The notes: a model not told the origin generated them from the sequence alone. 32,856 nt of DNA from Bacteroidales bacterium (GCA_024402025.1 JAKSJY010000008.1:1-32856), one strand, 5' to 3'. Counted from the stretch's first letter, positions 7,889 through 15,710 are shown. Numbers and translations are program-made.

Positions 7889-8877
7889 TGCTGTTTGGTA
7901 TAATTTGCAACCCAAGTCTTGGGTGTCATCTGCATTTTGTCGGAGAAATTGCGGTAAAATGACTGGATGTTGCTGTATCCCGCGCGCATCGCCGCATCCT
8001 TGATGTTGACCGACGAGCCTTCATTGCGGACTATTTCAATGAAATAATTGATTCTGAGGTTGTTGATGTAGTCGGAAAAGTTCACCCCGCGAAGAGAGTG
8101 GATCATACTTGAAAGATAAGTCCTGTTGGTATGGAGGATTTCTGCCAGTGAGACGAGGGACAGCGTCGGATCCAGGTACAGATTCTCGCTTTCCACCTTC
8201 GCGAGCAGCTTCTCATCCCCGGATGCGGGTGAAATCATTCCCCCGTCATTCTGCAGTGTTTCTCCTGCTGCAATTTCTGCAATTTCCGCCGCCAGTCCGG
8301 GGGTGTCCTTCATCCTGAACGTGAGTATTCCCACGTTGAACTGCAGCACGGAAAGGAATATCGCAAGAATAATCCGGACGAGGAGGGAGGACGTCACGAA
8401 ATCAGGCAGCATCACAATGATTACCGTGGTGATCACGGTGAAAATCATGAACATCAGGATCTGTCCTATGTCGTTCGCGGTGTTTTCCTCCACGCTGGAG
8501 TCATACACCTCGGCAAGCTGCCTGTTGTATTTGCGGACGCTCAGTACGGACCAGATGGAGATTACGGCAATCTGTATGATAAGGAAAACGTTGGCAAGCG
8601 TCTCTCCTGCGTATGGAATCAGAAGAACGGACGGAAGGAACACGAGACTGTCCCATTTCCCGATTCCGTGCGCCGAGGTCTTTTCTCTCACCGCAAGGTG
8701 GAAGAATGGAAAGGTGAACAGGGCGAACGTCTCGCGGAAAAACATCGTGAGAAGCGCCATCAGCATCCCGAATATGATGAAAAGTCTGGCCTTGTCAACC
8801 TCCTTCTGAAGGAAGATACGCAGAATCCAGAACAGGGCAATTGCAGCCGGGAGTATGAATATGACGTTTTCGTTCAT
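7885..8877 (-). CDS. AraC-family regulator with N-terminal membrane sensor domain
   Basis: A 330-residue protein. Residues 1-190 hold six or seven hydrophobic segments (for example 5-22, 31-55, 79-113, 142-187) joined by short loops, with no recognisable periplasmic ligand domain. A linker of about 40 residues follows, then an AraC-type double helix-turn-helix at about 230-330: SLAEILHTNRTYLSSMIHSL for the first and DAAMRAGYSNIQSFYRNFSD for the second, ending in the usual MTPKTW. It should bind DNA while tethered to the inner membrane, or after release. The gene lies 37 bp behind the large metallopeptidase gene and is coupled to the PrsW-like gene. Target promoters are not visible. Confidence 0.85.
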   Translation of the reverse strand: MNENVIFILPAAIALFWILRIFLQKEVDKARLFIIFGMLMALLTMFFRETFALFTFPFFHLAVREKTSAHGIGKWDSLVFLPSVLLIPYAGETLANVFLIIQIAVISIWSVLSVRKYNRQLAEVYDSSVEENTANDIGQILMFMIFTVITTVIIVMLPDFVTSSLLVRIILAIFLSVLQFNVGILTFRMKDTPGLAAEIAEIAAGETLQNDGGMISPASGDEKLLAKVESENLYLDPTLSLVSLAEILHTNRTYLSSMIHSLRGVNFSDYINNLRINYFIEIVRNEGSSVNIKDAAMRAGYSNIQSFYRNFSDKMQMTPKTWVANYTKQQ

Positions 8878-8914
8878 CAGTACACATGCTAACCGACTGC
8901 AAATTTTGGAAAAA

Positions 8915-11902
8915 TTACAATAATTTCAAAGAAATCATGAACTCGCCCTGATTGATTGCGTTGCCCCAGGTTCTGGCATAACCGACAGACAGCGTGGATT
9001 TCAGATAGGAGAAGAACACAAGCTGTATGTTCATCTGAGCCCCGACACTGACGTAGTTGGCCCGGTCGCCGGACCGGCTGCCCCACTGGTCTGTCATCAG
9101 GTCATGGCCGAAGAGGCAGAACTGGATGTAGTTGGGATAGCACTGAAGAGCTCCGAAGTCATTCAGACGGATGGGGGTGAAATCGATTTCTCCGGTGAGT
9201 TTCGCGTAGTTGTGCGCCTTTATCTGGTCTATCCTTGCTCCCGGAAGAGCGCTTACCGTCGAGAACCTGTTGATTTCTCCGTTGTCCACATAGTTGTTGC
9301 GGAATCCTCCGAAATAACTGTTTCCAAGTGCGGACGCCGGGTCCCCGAAAGACTGTCCGACAGCACCCTTTGCCCAGAATGCATTGTGCTCGCCGAATGG
9401 AAGTCTGGTCCCGATTTCTCCGGATGCGTCGATCGAAGGGAAGAGCTTGCCGTTGGCGATATAGGAGTACGCGCTTGCGGCAAACCTGTATCCGGATTCC
9501 CCGCTTATGGCGCCGAGAGTCCCGTTCACACGACCTCCGTTGATGTGGACGTTCACTGTCTGGAAAGAGGTGATGTTTTCATCCACCGAGATCTCCTGGT
9601 AGAGAGGCAGGGCGTCCATATCTCCGTAGTGGGCTATCGCGGCCCCCCAGCTCCAGCGGAAAGGAAGCTGCATTGTGTGGTTCCTGTTGTATGCGAGGGA
9701 GAAGCTGTATCCTTTTCGCGATGCCCTGCGGGGGCCGAACAGGTCGTAGAAGCAGCAGGGGTTCCACGCTGCGTTGAAGGTCCAGTTGTAATATTTGACA
9801 TCCGCGCTGGCGTGAACCCTGTTCTTCCAATCGTTGGTGCTCCAGGGTGATGCTCCTACAAAACAGTTGATGCGGAATGCCGAAAGCGGATCGTAGAACG
9901 AGAAGTGATATCCGAGTACGGGAGTGACGTTGTTGAATGAATTCCTGTCGGTGAAGCCGCTGATGTCGGGATATGCACCCTGGAATTTCAATTCCTTTAC
10001 GGGATTGTAAATCTTGACGGAGTCATAGATTTCTCCATAGGAGAGTTCCGGAAGCTTCTGCGCCGGTGTCGAAATCTCCGCAAGCCGGGGATTCGCTTCA
10101 TATGCTTTCTGCCCGAGGAATTGTATGCTGTTGGCATCCTTCAGTTCGCGGTATTCCATCTTGACCGGGTCCATTCCCTCGGATGTGAAGTGGTATGCGT
10201 AAACGGTGCCGTCGGAAGCGAGATACGGGGCGAACATTCCCGTCTCCACGTTGGAGAGAAGTTCGAAGTCTCCGGTCTCCGGGTCGAGGGACCAGATGTT
10301 GGGGACTCCCGTATAGTAACTGAATCCTACAAGTTTCGAGTCGTCGGCACTGAAGCGGAACTGGCTCAGGTTGGAATCGTCAAGGGTCATAAGTGTCCTG
10401 TAATCGAAGATTCCGTCCTCGAAATCCATCGTGTCGAACATTATGAGCGAATGCTGGCCCCTGGTCCCGAGCATTGAGGCGACAAGGTGTTTTCCGTCGT
10501 GGGAGACATCGAGGTCCCCGACGCTGACGCCGAAGGGGAAGCTGAAGACAAATTCAGGGTTCTCCAGATTTGCGTCATATTTCACAAGGCTGTTGGTGCC
10601 TCCGTTGCTGATTATTCCGTACAGACAGTCTCCGGCATTGTCGTAGCAGATGTTGTTCACTCTCTGGTATTTCAGGTGCTTTGTCTGTTTTTTCTCCACG
10701 AGGTCATAAACCGTCAGGCCTCTCCACTTGCTGTTCCTGTCGGTCCAGATAAGCCTCTGGCGGTTCCTGTCATAGGCCAGATATGCCGTCTGGTACATCT
10801 GGGCTCCGAGCACGGGTGCAATCCTGCTGATGTTGTTGCTGTCCGAAGAGAGATCTATCCTGGCAATATGGGCGAAATCCCCGGCGTGGTTGACTGCGGC
10901 GTATGCCACCTTCCTCTCTTCGTCGACAATCATCGGAGAAGCCGCGCCGAGGCAGATGTCGGTTATCTTGTCAAGTTCTGTAAGAGGGTATTCCGCAATG
11001 ATTCCCAGGTTTTCCTCCTGATGGACCTTTTCGAACTTGATCCAATCGCCCCAGACTTCCCTGAGTTTCCTGCCGTACACCTTCTCGAACTGGTCCGCAT
11101 AGAACTTCTCGCTGTCGTCGGTGCGGTTGTAGAATTCCACGAGTTTTTCGTAGCCGTAGGTGAGAACGAGATAGTTCACGAACCTCGTTCCGTACAGGTA
11201 TGAGACCGAGCCTTGCTGGAAGTCGGAGGTGTTTCCTTCAGTTTCGAGTCCGACCACTGAGAACAGTTCCTTCCCTTCCTTTATCTGGGTCCTGAAATAC
11301 GTTTCATCATATCCTCCCAGCGCGCGCCCGAACCCGTCTCCCAGCCAGGTCTCCAGGAAGCAGGCGATTCCTTCGTGGTACCATCTGGGAGAGTACCATC
11401 GGGGGACGTTGAGGTAGCCCCATACGGAACTCAGGGGATAGTTCGAATCCGGTACCACCTTGTTTCCCGTGAAGCGCCTCCACTTCTCGTCTTCGGAATT
11501 AGCCTTGTCGGTCATCACCACGTGGGTGTATTCGTGCTTGAAGAGCTGGGCATACCTGTCGCCGGCGGGGGCGACGAAATACGATTTGTTCATTGGTGCC
11601 ATCCCGATCTGGATCATCGTATGCGGCATTGCGCACACTCCTCCGTTTCCGTCGTCTTCCCAATCCGTAAGCCACATGAAGGGAACCTGGGAGGGCAGAG
11701 CGCCCCATATCTGGTAGTGAAGCTGCTTGCCGAGTTCATATCTCCTTATGAGATGCGGGATGTACTGGGACTGGCTTTTCTGGAAGAAACATATCCTTGC
11801 GTCGGGACTTTCGTACTGGTAAATCGTCTGGGCGTTGCAGAAAACGCAATGGGTTGTGGCGAGCAGCCACAACCCTATAAGGATTCTTTTTCGAAAACTC
11901 AT
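8915..11902 (-). CDS. Envelope protein: HExxH metallopeptidase domain, beta-propeller, C-terminal beta-barrel
   Basis: A 995-residue protein with a signal peptide (cleavage near CNA-QT, residues 22-26). Residues about 27-290 form a gluzincin-like peptidase domain: KHEYTHVV gives His123, Glu124 and His127, and WYHEGIACFLE gives the probable third zinc ligand Glu177, as in Peptidase_MA-like proteins. Residues about 305-620 contain repeated strand patterns such as FSADDSKLVGFSYY and DVSHDGKHLVAS, typical of TolB/PD40 propeller blades. From about 640 to the end, alternating aromatic strands finishing in GEFMISLKLL resemble an outer-membrane beta-barrel. Substrate is unknown. The start codon lies inside a small hairpin, 19 bp after the upstream gene. 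The three-part layout is read by eye; the barrel is the least certain part. Confidence 0.75.
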   Translation of the reverse strand: MSFRKRILIGLWLLATTHCVFCNAQTIYQYESPDARICFFQKSQSQYIPHLIRRYELGKQLHYQIWGALPSQVPFMWLTDWEDDGNGGVCAMPHTMIQIGMAPMNKSYFVAPAGDRYAQLFKHEYTHVVMTDKANSEDEKWRRFTGNKVVPDSNYPLSSVWGYLNVPRWYSPRWYHEGIACFLETWLGDGFGRALGGYDETYFRTQIKEGKELFSVVGLETEGNTSDFQQGSVSYLYGTRFVNYLVLTYGYEKLVEFYNRTDDSEKFYADQFEKVYGRKLREVWGDWIKFEKVHQEENLGIIAEYPLTELDKITDICLGAASPMIVDEERKVAYAAVNHAGDFAHIARIDLSSDSNNISRIAPVLGAQMYQTAYLAYDRNRQRLIWTDRNSKWRGLTVYDLVEKKQTKHLKYQRVNNICYDNAGDCLYGIISNGGTNSLVKYDANLENPEFVFSFPFGVSVGDLDVSHDGKHLVASMLGTRGQHSLIMFDTMDFEDGIFDYRTLMTLDDSNLSQFRFSADDSKLVGFSYYTGVPNIWSLDPETGDFELLSNVETGMFAPYLASDGTVYAYHFTSEGMDPVKMEYRELKDANSIQFLGQKAYEANPRLAEISTPAQKLPELSYGEIYDSVKIYNPVKELKFQGAYPDISGFTDRNSFNNVTPVLGYHFSFYDPLSAFRINCFVGASPWSTNDWKNRVHASADVKYYNWTFNAAWNPCCFYDLFGPRRASRKGYSFSLAYNRNHTMQLPFRWSWGAAIAHYGDMDALPLYQEISVDENITSFQTVNVHINGGRVNGTLGAISGESGYRFAASAYSYIANGKLFPSIDASGEIGTRLPFGEHNAFWAKGAVGQSFGDPASALGNSYFGGFRNNYVDNGEINRFSTVSALPGARIDQIKAHNYAKLTGEIDFTPIRLNDFGALQCYPNYIQFCLFGHDLMTDQWGSRSGDRANYVSVGAQMNIQLVFFSYLKSTLSVGYARTWGNAINQGEFMISLKLL

Positions 11903-11916
11903 CTTGTTTCAAGATG
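11900..11916 (-). other. Hairpin enclosing the start codon of the metallopeptidase gene
   Basis: The 17-base inverted repeat has 7-bp arms (CATCTTG/CAAGATG) and a 3-base loop. On the minus strand the last three bases of the second arm are the ATG at 11902-11900. In mRNA the start codon would be paired unless ribosomes finishing the upstream gene open it, so it may couple translation of the two genes. The stem is short and its stability was not calculated. Confidence 0.5.
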
Positions 11917-11921
11917 CATTG

Positions 11922-12839
11922 TTAGTTCTGAAAACTGGATGAAAGGTTTTCACTTAGGTCGCCAAATGTAGTACCTTCATTGAAGATGTCGCCAAATATA
12001 GTACCTTCATTGAAGATGTCGCCAAATGTAGTACCTTCATTGAAGATGTCGCCAAATGTAGTACCTTCATTGAAGAGATTGTCAACTTGTGTTTCATAAT
12101 TAATAGAGGAAAATTCACTAAAGGAACGAGTTGTCTCGCTATCTGCCAAAGCCTGCGAGAGGTTTGCAGACGTTACACTCATCCTGCCGGCTTCTCCGTT
12201 CCAGTATGCGTACTCTTCCTCGTCTCCGTTGAGGATAGCATCCTCGGTGCAGTAAACGGCCCACTTTGCGACAAGGCCTGCAAGTTCATTGTATTCCTCT
12301 CCGTCCTTGTCTTCGAGGTAGTTTGTAGCGGTGACGACGAATGCCTTGCCGATAGCGAGCTGGTTCTCTATCTTGCTGAAAGCCACGCGTGTGTTGTTCG
12401 AAGCCTGCTCGTAGTTGGGAGCGTTCTTGCCTGCAGCGATGTTATGGAGTCCGTTCTGGGCTGCGGCGACATACTGGCCGGCATTGTATGCCTTTGCATT
12501 CAGGGAGAGGACGCTCTTTATTGCAACCTGGAATTCGGGAATGTCTGAACAGAGGTCGAGTGTCTGTGCGGTAAGTTCCTCGAGGTCATTCACGCGTCCC
12601 TTGATCAGATCATAAGCGGACTCGGTGGCGTTGAAAAATTCCTCGTCGTTCTGAAGCCTTTCCTTGAGGGCCGTGAATTCAGGATCCTCTTTCTGGTTGT
12701 TGTAGACGCTGGCCTTGGAGATGTCTCCGCTGAGAAGTGAACTCTGGAAGTCGGAGGTGAAGAAAAGAACGCTTGCGCCGAAACCTACCAATGCTGCGAG
12801 TGCGAGGTAGATGACGAAATTTGAATTTTTAACGAACAT
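11922..12839 (-). CDS. Membrane-anchored protein with C-terminal tandem decapeptide repeats
   Basis: A 305-residue protein I do not recognise. Residues about 8-28 (NFVIYLALAALVGFGASVLF) form one membrane anchor with a short cytoplasmic start. Residues 30-250 are acidic and look helical, with possible coiled-coil stretches such as EFTALKERLQNDEEFFNATE and an alanine-rich helix around 115-180. The C-terminus has four copies of a ten-residue unit, FNEGTTFGDI, followed by SENLSSSFQN. It is the first gene of the locus that continues into the metallopeptidase, AraC and PrsW-like genes, and has its own clear promoter. It could be an envelope helix-bundle scaffold; no function should be assigned. Confidence 0.8.
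   Translation of the reverse strand: MFVKNSNFVIYLALAALVGFGASVLFFTSDFQSSLLSGDISKASVYNNQKEDPEFTALKERLQNDEEFFNATESAYDLIKGRVNDLEELTAQTLDLCSDIPEFQVAIKSVLSLNAKAYNAGQYVAAAQNGLHNIAAGKNAPNYEQASNNTRVAFSKIENQLAIGKAFVVTATNYLEDKDGEEYNELAGLVAKWAVYCTEDAILNGDEEEYAYWNGEAGRMSVTSANLSQALADSETTRSFSEFSSINYETQVDNLFNEGTTFGDIFNEGTTFGDIFNEGTIFGDIFNEGTTFGDLSENLSSSFQN
11958..12077 (-). repeat. Four tandem 30-bp in-frame repeats
   Basis: Units lie at 11958-11987, 11988-12017, 12018-12047 and 12048-12077. The plus-strand unit begins GTCGCCAAATGTAGTACC. They differ at only two positions: one G/A change in unit 2, giving Ile for Thr, and the last base of unit 4. Being a multiple of three, unit gain or loss keeps the reading frame and changes only repeat number. 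Near-identity including third codon positions points to recent expansion. Confidence 0.95.
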
Positions 12840-12901
12840 AGTATTTAAGATTTAAATTGTTATTGCTTTCTGTCTGTCTCCGTTGTTTTCCGGCGACAGT
12901 G

Positions 12902-12934
12902 CAAAGGTATATAAAATGGTTTTCAAGCTCCAAA
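12902..12934 (-). promoter_or_regulatory. Promoter of the repeat-protein locus
   Basis: On the minus strand TTTG at 12934-12931 is followed after 21 bases by TACCTTTG at 12909-12902, close to the Bacteroidota consensus. The start codon at 12839 lies 62 bases beyond the box, so the leader would be about 57 nt and purine-rich. Confidence 0.75.
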
Positions 12935-12937
12935 CGC

Positions 12938-13010
12938 TTTGTGAATTTAAGAATCTTTTTTGTGAAGATTTTATTTTTTTTGTGAATTTGAGAGTGCTTT
13001 TGTTGAATTG
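12938..13010. repeat. Four imperfect direct repeats with about 20-bp period in a divergent promoter region
   Basis: The core TGTGAA starts at 12940, 12961 and 12981, and a variant TGTTGAA starts at 13001, each preceded by a T-run. Spacings are 21, 20 and 20 bp, two helical turns, so all copies face the same side of the DNA. They fill the space between the minus-strand promoter at 12902-12934 and the plus-strand GtrA promoter. They may be an operator array or simply phased T-tracts that bend the DNA. Confidence 0.5.
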
Positions 13011-13032
13011 TTAATGAGTTTTACTATTTTTG
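13003..13032 (+). promoter_or_regulatory. Promoter of the gtrA-like gene
   Basis: TTG at 13003-13005, a 19-base spacer, and TATTTTTG at 13025-13032 match the Bacteroidota promoter. The box excludes an in-frame ATG at 13008 as start and supports the ATG at 13053. Confidence 0.7.
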
Positions 13033-13052
13033 CCCCGCTAAAAATCGAAAGA

Positions 13053-13529
13053 ATGCCGAAAAAGGAGAACATATTCCAGGTGGCTGCCAGAATGTTGAAG
13101 TACACTATGACCACTCTCCTCGGGACCGGAACGGACTGTCTTGTCCTCTGGTTCTTCAGCCATCAGGTGTTTTCCAGCTACGTCGGGCAGGTCATCGTCT
13201 CGCCTATGATTTCATTCGAGTGCGCAGTGATGGTGAACTTCCTCACCGCGTACTTCTACGTGTGGCGCGAGAGGATAGACAGGACGGTGGACAGGTGCTT
13301 CATCCGGCACTTCTGGAAATACAATCTCACCTGCATCTCCGCATTCCTCGTAAAGATGGTCCTGCTTGTCCTCGTGGAAAAAGCGTTCCAGATAGACGTC
13401 GTTCTGTGTAACCTTATCGCGCTGACGTTCAGCGGACTGGTTAATTTCTGCATCCAGAACAATCTCGTTTTCCGCAAGAAGACTCCGAAGGAGCTTTCGG
13501 AAGAACTCCAAGAATCAGACAACCTGTAG
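13053..13529 (+). CDS. GtrA-family membrane protein
   Basis: A 158-residue protein with four predicted membrane segments. It opens MPKKENIFQVAARMLKY and shows the family pattern: first helix with GTGTDCLVLWFF, second ending in CAVMVNFLTAYFYVWRER, and the last helix ending NFCIQNNLVFRK, like the NF-x-N/L-VF ending of GtrA proteins. GtrA proteins are thought to move polyprenyl-linked sugars across the inner membrane or to help glycosyltransferases do so. No glycosyltransferase is adjacent here. The last 89 bp overlap the vanZ-like gene on the other strand. Confidence 0.85.
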   Translation: MPKKENIFQVAARMLKYTMTTLLGTGTDCLVLWFFSHQVFSSYVGQVIVSPMISFECAVMVNFLTAYFYVWRERIDRTVDRCFIRHFWKYNLTCISAFLVKMVLLVLVEKAFQIDVVLCNLIALTFSGLVNFCIQNNLVFRKKTPKELSEELQESDNL

Positions 13530-13878
13530 CGACGGCCAAAATATCCGCCGCAAAATCCCGGATGTCCCTGCCGCGGTAGGGAAGCATCCCCTGTATGAGT
13601 TCGGTGACGGCTCCCAATGCGAGTCCGAATACCAGAATGGAAAGCAGCCCTTTGAGGGACGGCCTGTGCAGCCCTTTTCCTCCGGACAGACAGACCAGGA
13701 AGGGAAGCGGGAGGAACATTATGAAATGTATGAGCTTGTCGCTGCCTTCGAAATTCAGGAACCCGGGCTGCTTTGGAAGACTTTCCCCGGAAGAAAAGCA
13801 CAGGTATCCCAGCGCAATCAGGTAAAGGACCAGAACAACTTTCCAGACAGCCCCCGGATTACAGTGTCTGCATCTCAT
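13441..13878 (-). CDS. VanZ-like membrane protein
   Basis: A 145-residue membrane protein of the VanZ-like family. Visible traits are an N-terminal helix (WKVVLVLYLIALGYLCFSS), the SDKLIHFIMFLPLPF segment with the conserved Asp-Lys-x-x-His, the LALGAVTELIQG helix with Glu, and the RGRDIRDFAADILAVATG segment. The start at 13878 overlaps the ABC exporter's end by 20 bp; an in-frame ATG at 13953 lies well inside that gene and is less likely. VanZ proteins have been linked to glycopeptide resistance, but most members have no known role. Its last 89 bp overlap gtrA. Confidence 0.82.
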   Translation of the reverse strand: MRCRHCNPGAVWKVVLVLYLIALGYLCFSSGESLPKQPGFLNFEGSDKLIHFIMFLPLPFLVCLSGGKGLHRPSLKGLLSILVFGLALGAVTELIQGMLPYRGRDIRDFAADILAVATGCLILGVLPKAPSESSCGKRDCSGCRN

Positions 13879-15694
13879 AGAGTTTCTTGTAATGTCCTCC
13901 GAGTTCGATGAGCTGTTCGTGGCGTCCTCTCTCGACGATGCGTCCTTCGTCAAGGACGATTATTTCGTCGGCATTCTTGATGGTGGAGAGCCTGTGGGCG
14001 ATGGCGATGGTTGTGCGGCTGCTCATAAGACGGTCGAGCGCTTCCTGCACGAGCCTTTCGGACTCGGTGTCGAGGGATGCGGTGGCTTCGTCCAGAATGA
14101 GGATGGGCGGGTTCTTGAGGATGGCGCGTGCGATGCTGATACGCTGGCGCTGACCGCCTGAAAGCTTGCTGCCGCGGTCTCCTATGTTCTCCTGATAGCC
14201 GAGAGGCTTCTCCATTATGAATTCGTGCGCGTTCGCGATTTTCGCCGCCGCCTCCACCTGCTCGAGGGTTGCATCCTCCACGCCGAAGGCTATGTTGTTG
14301 AAAATGGTGTCGTTGAAAAGAATGGCCTCCTGGTTGACGTTGCCCATAAGGGAGCGGAGGTCTGAAATGCAGAGGTCGCGCACGTCCGTACCGTCGATCA
14401 TCACCTTTCCGGCATTCACGTCGTAGAATCTCGGGATGAGGTCGGCGATTGTGGATTTGCCGGCTCCGGAAGCGCCTACGATGGCTATTGTCTTGCCTTT
14501 GGGAATTTCGAGGTCGATAGAGTGCAGCACCTTCTTGCTTTCATTGTAGGAGAAGTCCACGCCCCTGAAGGAGATGGAGGTGTTGAATTCCTTTATCCGG
14601 ATGGGGTCGGCTTTCTCCGTGATGGGGTTCTCGGCTCCGAGTATCTTGTCGATGCGCTCCATCGATGCGAGGCCTTTGGGAATGCCGTACGCAGCCCTGG
14701 AGAAATCCTTGATCGGTTGGATGACGCTGTAGAGCATCACCATATAGAATATGAAGGTAGGTGCGTCGATGGGGGACTTGCCTCCGAGGATGATGGTGCC
14801 TCCGACCCACATCACGATGGCTATCATCGCAGTGCCCATGAATTCGCTGACGGGGTGAGCCAGAACCTGGCGTACGTTGACCCTTCCGGTGCGGCGGCGG
14901 TACTCGTTGGTGATTTTCCTGAAACGCGCGGCCATCTTGCCTTCGGCGAGGAAGGCCTTGATGATTCTCAGGCCGCCGAGGGTCTCCTCGACCTGGCTCA
15001 TTGTGTCGGACCACAATTCCTGCGCTTCGGTGGACTTCGCCTTGAGCTTGCGCCCGATGATGGACATTATCCATATCACGACAGGGACGAAGACCAGCAC
15101 GAAGAGTGTCAGCTGCCAGGAGATGAAGAACAGCGTACCTATATAGAATATTATAAGTATGGGGTTCTTCACCAGCATGTCGATGGAGCCGGTGATGGAG
15201 GTCTCGACTTCGGAGACGTCTCCGCTCATACGGGCTATGATGTCGCCCTTGCGCTCCTGGGTGAAGAAGCCTATGGGGAGGGAGATGATCTTGTTGTAGA
15301 TGTCGGAGCGGATGTCGCGTATGATGCCGGTGCGGATGGGGACCATCACGGCCGAACTGGCGAAATAGCAGAAGGTTTTGACGAAGGTCAGGGCGACAAG
15401 CGCGAGGCACAGTACAAGCAGCGTCCTGCCGGCTCCGTGCAGACCCATATATTCGGATACGAACCAGTAAACGTTGTTGAGGAGGATATCCTTGAAGCCA
15501 TATCCGTCTGCCCCCCACTCGATGAAGGAATAGACTTTCCGGTCCAGGCTGAACAGGATGTTCAGGATGGGAATCAGCAGAGTGAAGGAGAAGATGTTGA
15601 ATACGGCTGAGAGTATGTTGAGAAGGAAGCTTCCGCCCACGTATTGAACATAGGGCCTGACATAGCGTTTTATGACTTTCCAGAATTCTTTCAT
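13859..15694 (-). CDS. MsbA-like ABC exporter (fused membrane and ATPase domains)
   Basis: A 611-residue half-transporter. Residues 1-340 form the six-helix exporter domain with typical phrases such as FFTQERKGDIIARMSGDVSEVE and VEETLGGLRIIKAFLAE. The nucleotide-binding domain follows: Walker A GASGAGKST, Q-loop VNQEAILF, signature LSGGQRQR, Walker B ILILDEATASLD and the switch His in IAHRLST. It should work as a homodimer. Lipid A-core or another lipid is a plausible cargo by similarity to MsbA, but many exporters of this group are unassigned. A TATCTTTG box lies 7 bases before the ATG, so the mRNA may have almost no leader. The vanZ-like gene is coupled behind it. Confidence 0.92.
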   Translation of the reverse strand: MKEFWKVIKRYVRPYVQYVGGSFLLNILSAVFNIFSFTLLIPILNILFSLDRKVYSFIEWGADGYGFKDILLNNVYWFVSEYMGLHGAGRTLLVLCLALVALTFVKTFCYFASSAVMVPIRTGIIRDIRSDIYNKIISLPIGFFTQERKGDIIARMSGDVSEVETSITGSIDMLVKNPILIIFYIGTLFFISWQLTLFVLVFVPVVIWIMSIIGRKLKAKSTEAQELWSDTMSQVEETLGGLRIIKAFLAEGKMAARFRKITNEYRRRTGRVNVRQVLAHPVSEFMGTAMIAIVMWVGGTIILGGKSPIDAPTFIFYMVMLYSVIQPIKDFSRAAYGIPKGLASMERIDKILGAENPITEKADPIRIKEFNTSISFRGVDFSYNESKKVLHSIDLEIPKGKTIAIVGASGAGKSTIADLIPRFYDVNAGKVMIDGTDVRDLCISDLRSLMGNVNQEAILFNDTIFNNIAFGVEDATLEQVEAAAKIANAHEFIMEKPLGYQENIGDRGSKLSGGQRQRISIARAILKNPPILILDEATASLDTESERLVQEALDRLMSSRTTIAIAHRLSTIKNADEIIVLDEGRIVERGRHEQLIELGGHYKKLYEMQTL

Positions 15695-15701
15695 TACCGT
15701 G

Positions 15702-15709
15702 CAAAGATA
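15702..15709 (-). promoter_or_regulatory. -7 promoter box of the ABC exporter gene
   Basis: TATCTTTG on the minus strand, 7 bases before the start codon and 2 bases after the stop of the upstream hydrolase gene. No good -33 element is visible at 19-21 bases upstream. Confidence 0.55.
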
Positions 15710-15710
15710 A

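Noticed and set aside
8912..8926. AT-only inverted repeat near the end of the metallopeptidase gene
   Set aside because: A six-pair A/T stem is too weak for a terminator, and such repeats are expected by chance in AT-rich gaps.
11958..12077. Possible small CRISPR array
   Set aside because: The 30-bp units are contiguous with no spacers and lie in frame within a protein gene.
14522..15704. Long open frames on both strands in other frames over the ABC exporter
   Set aside because: Shadows of the exporter gene, which is complete with all ATPase motifs.
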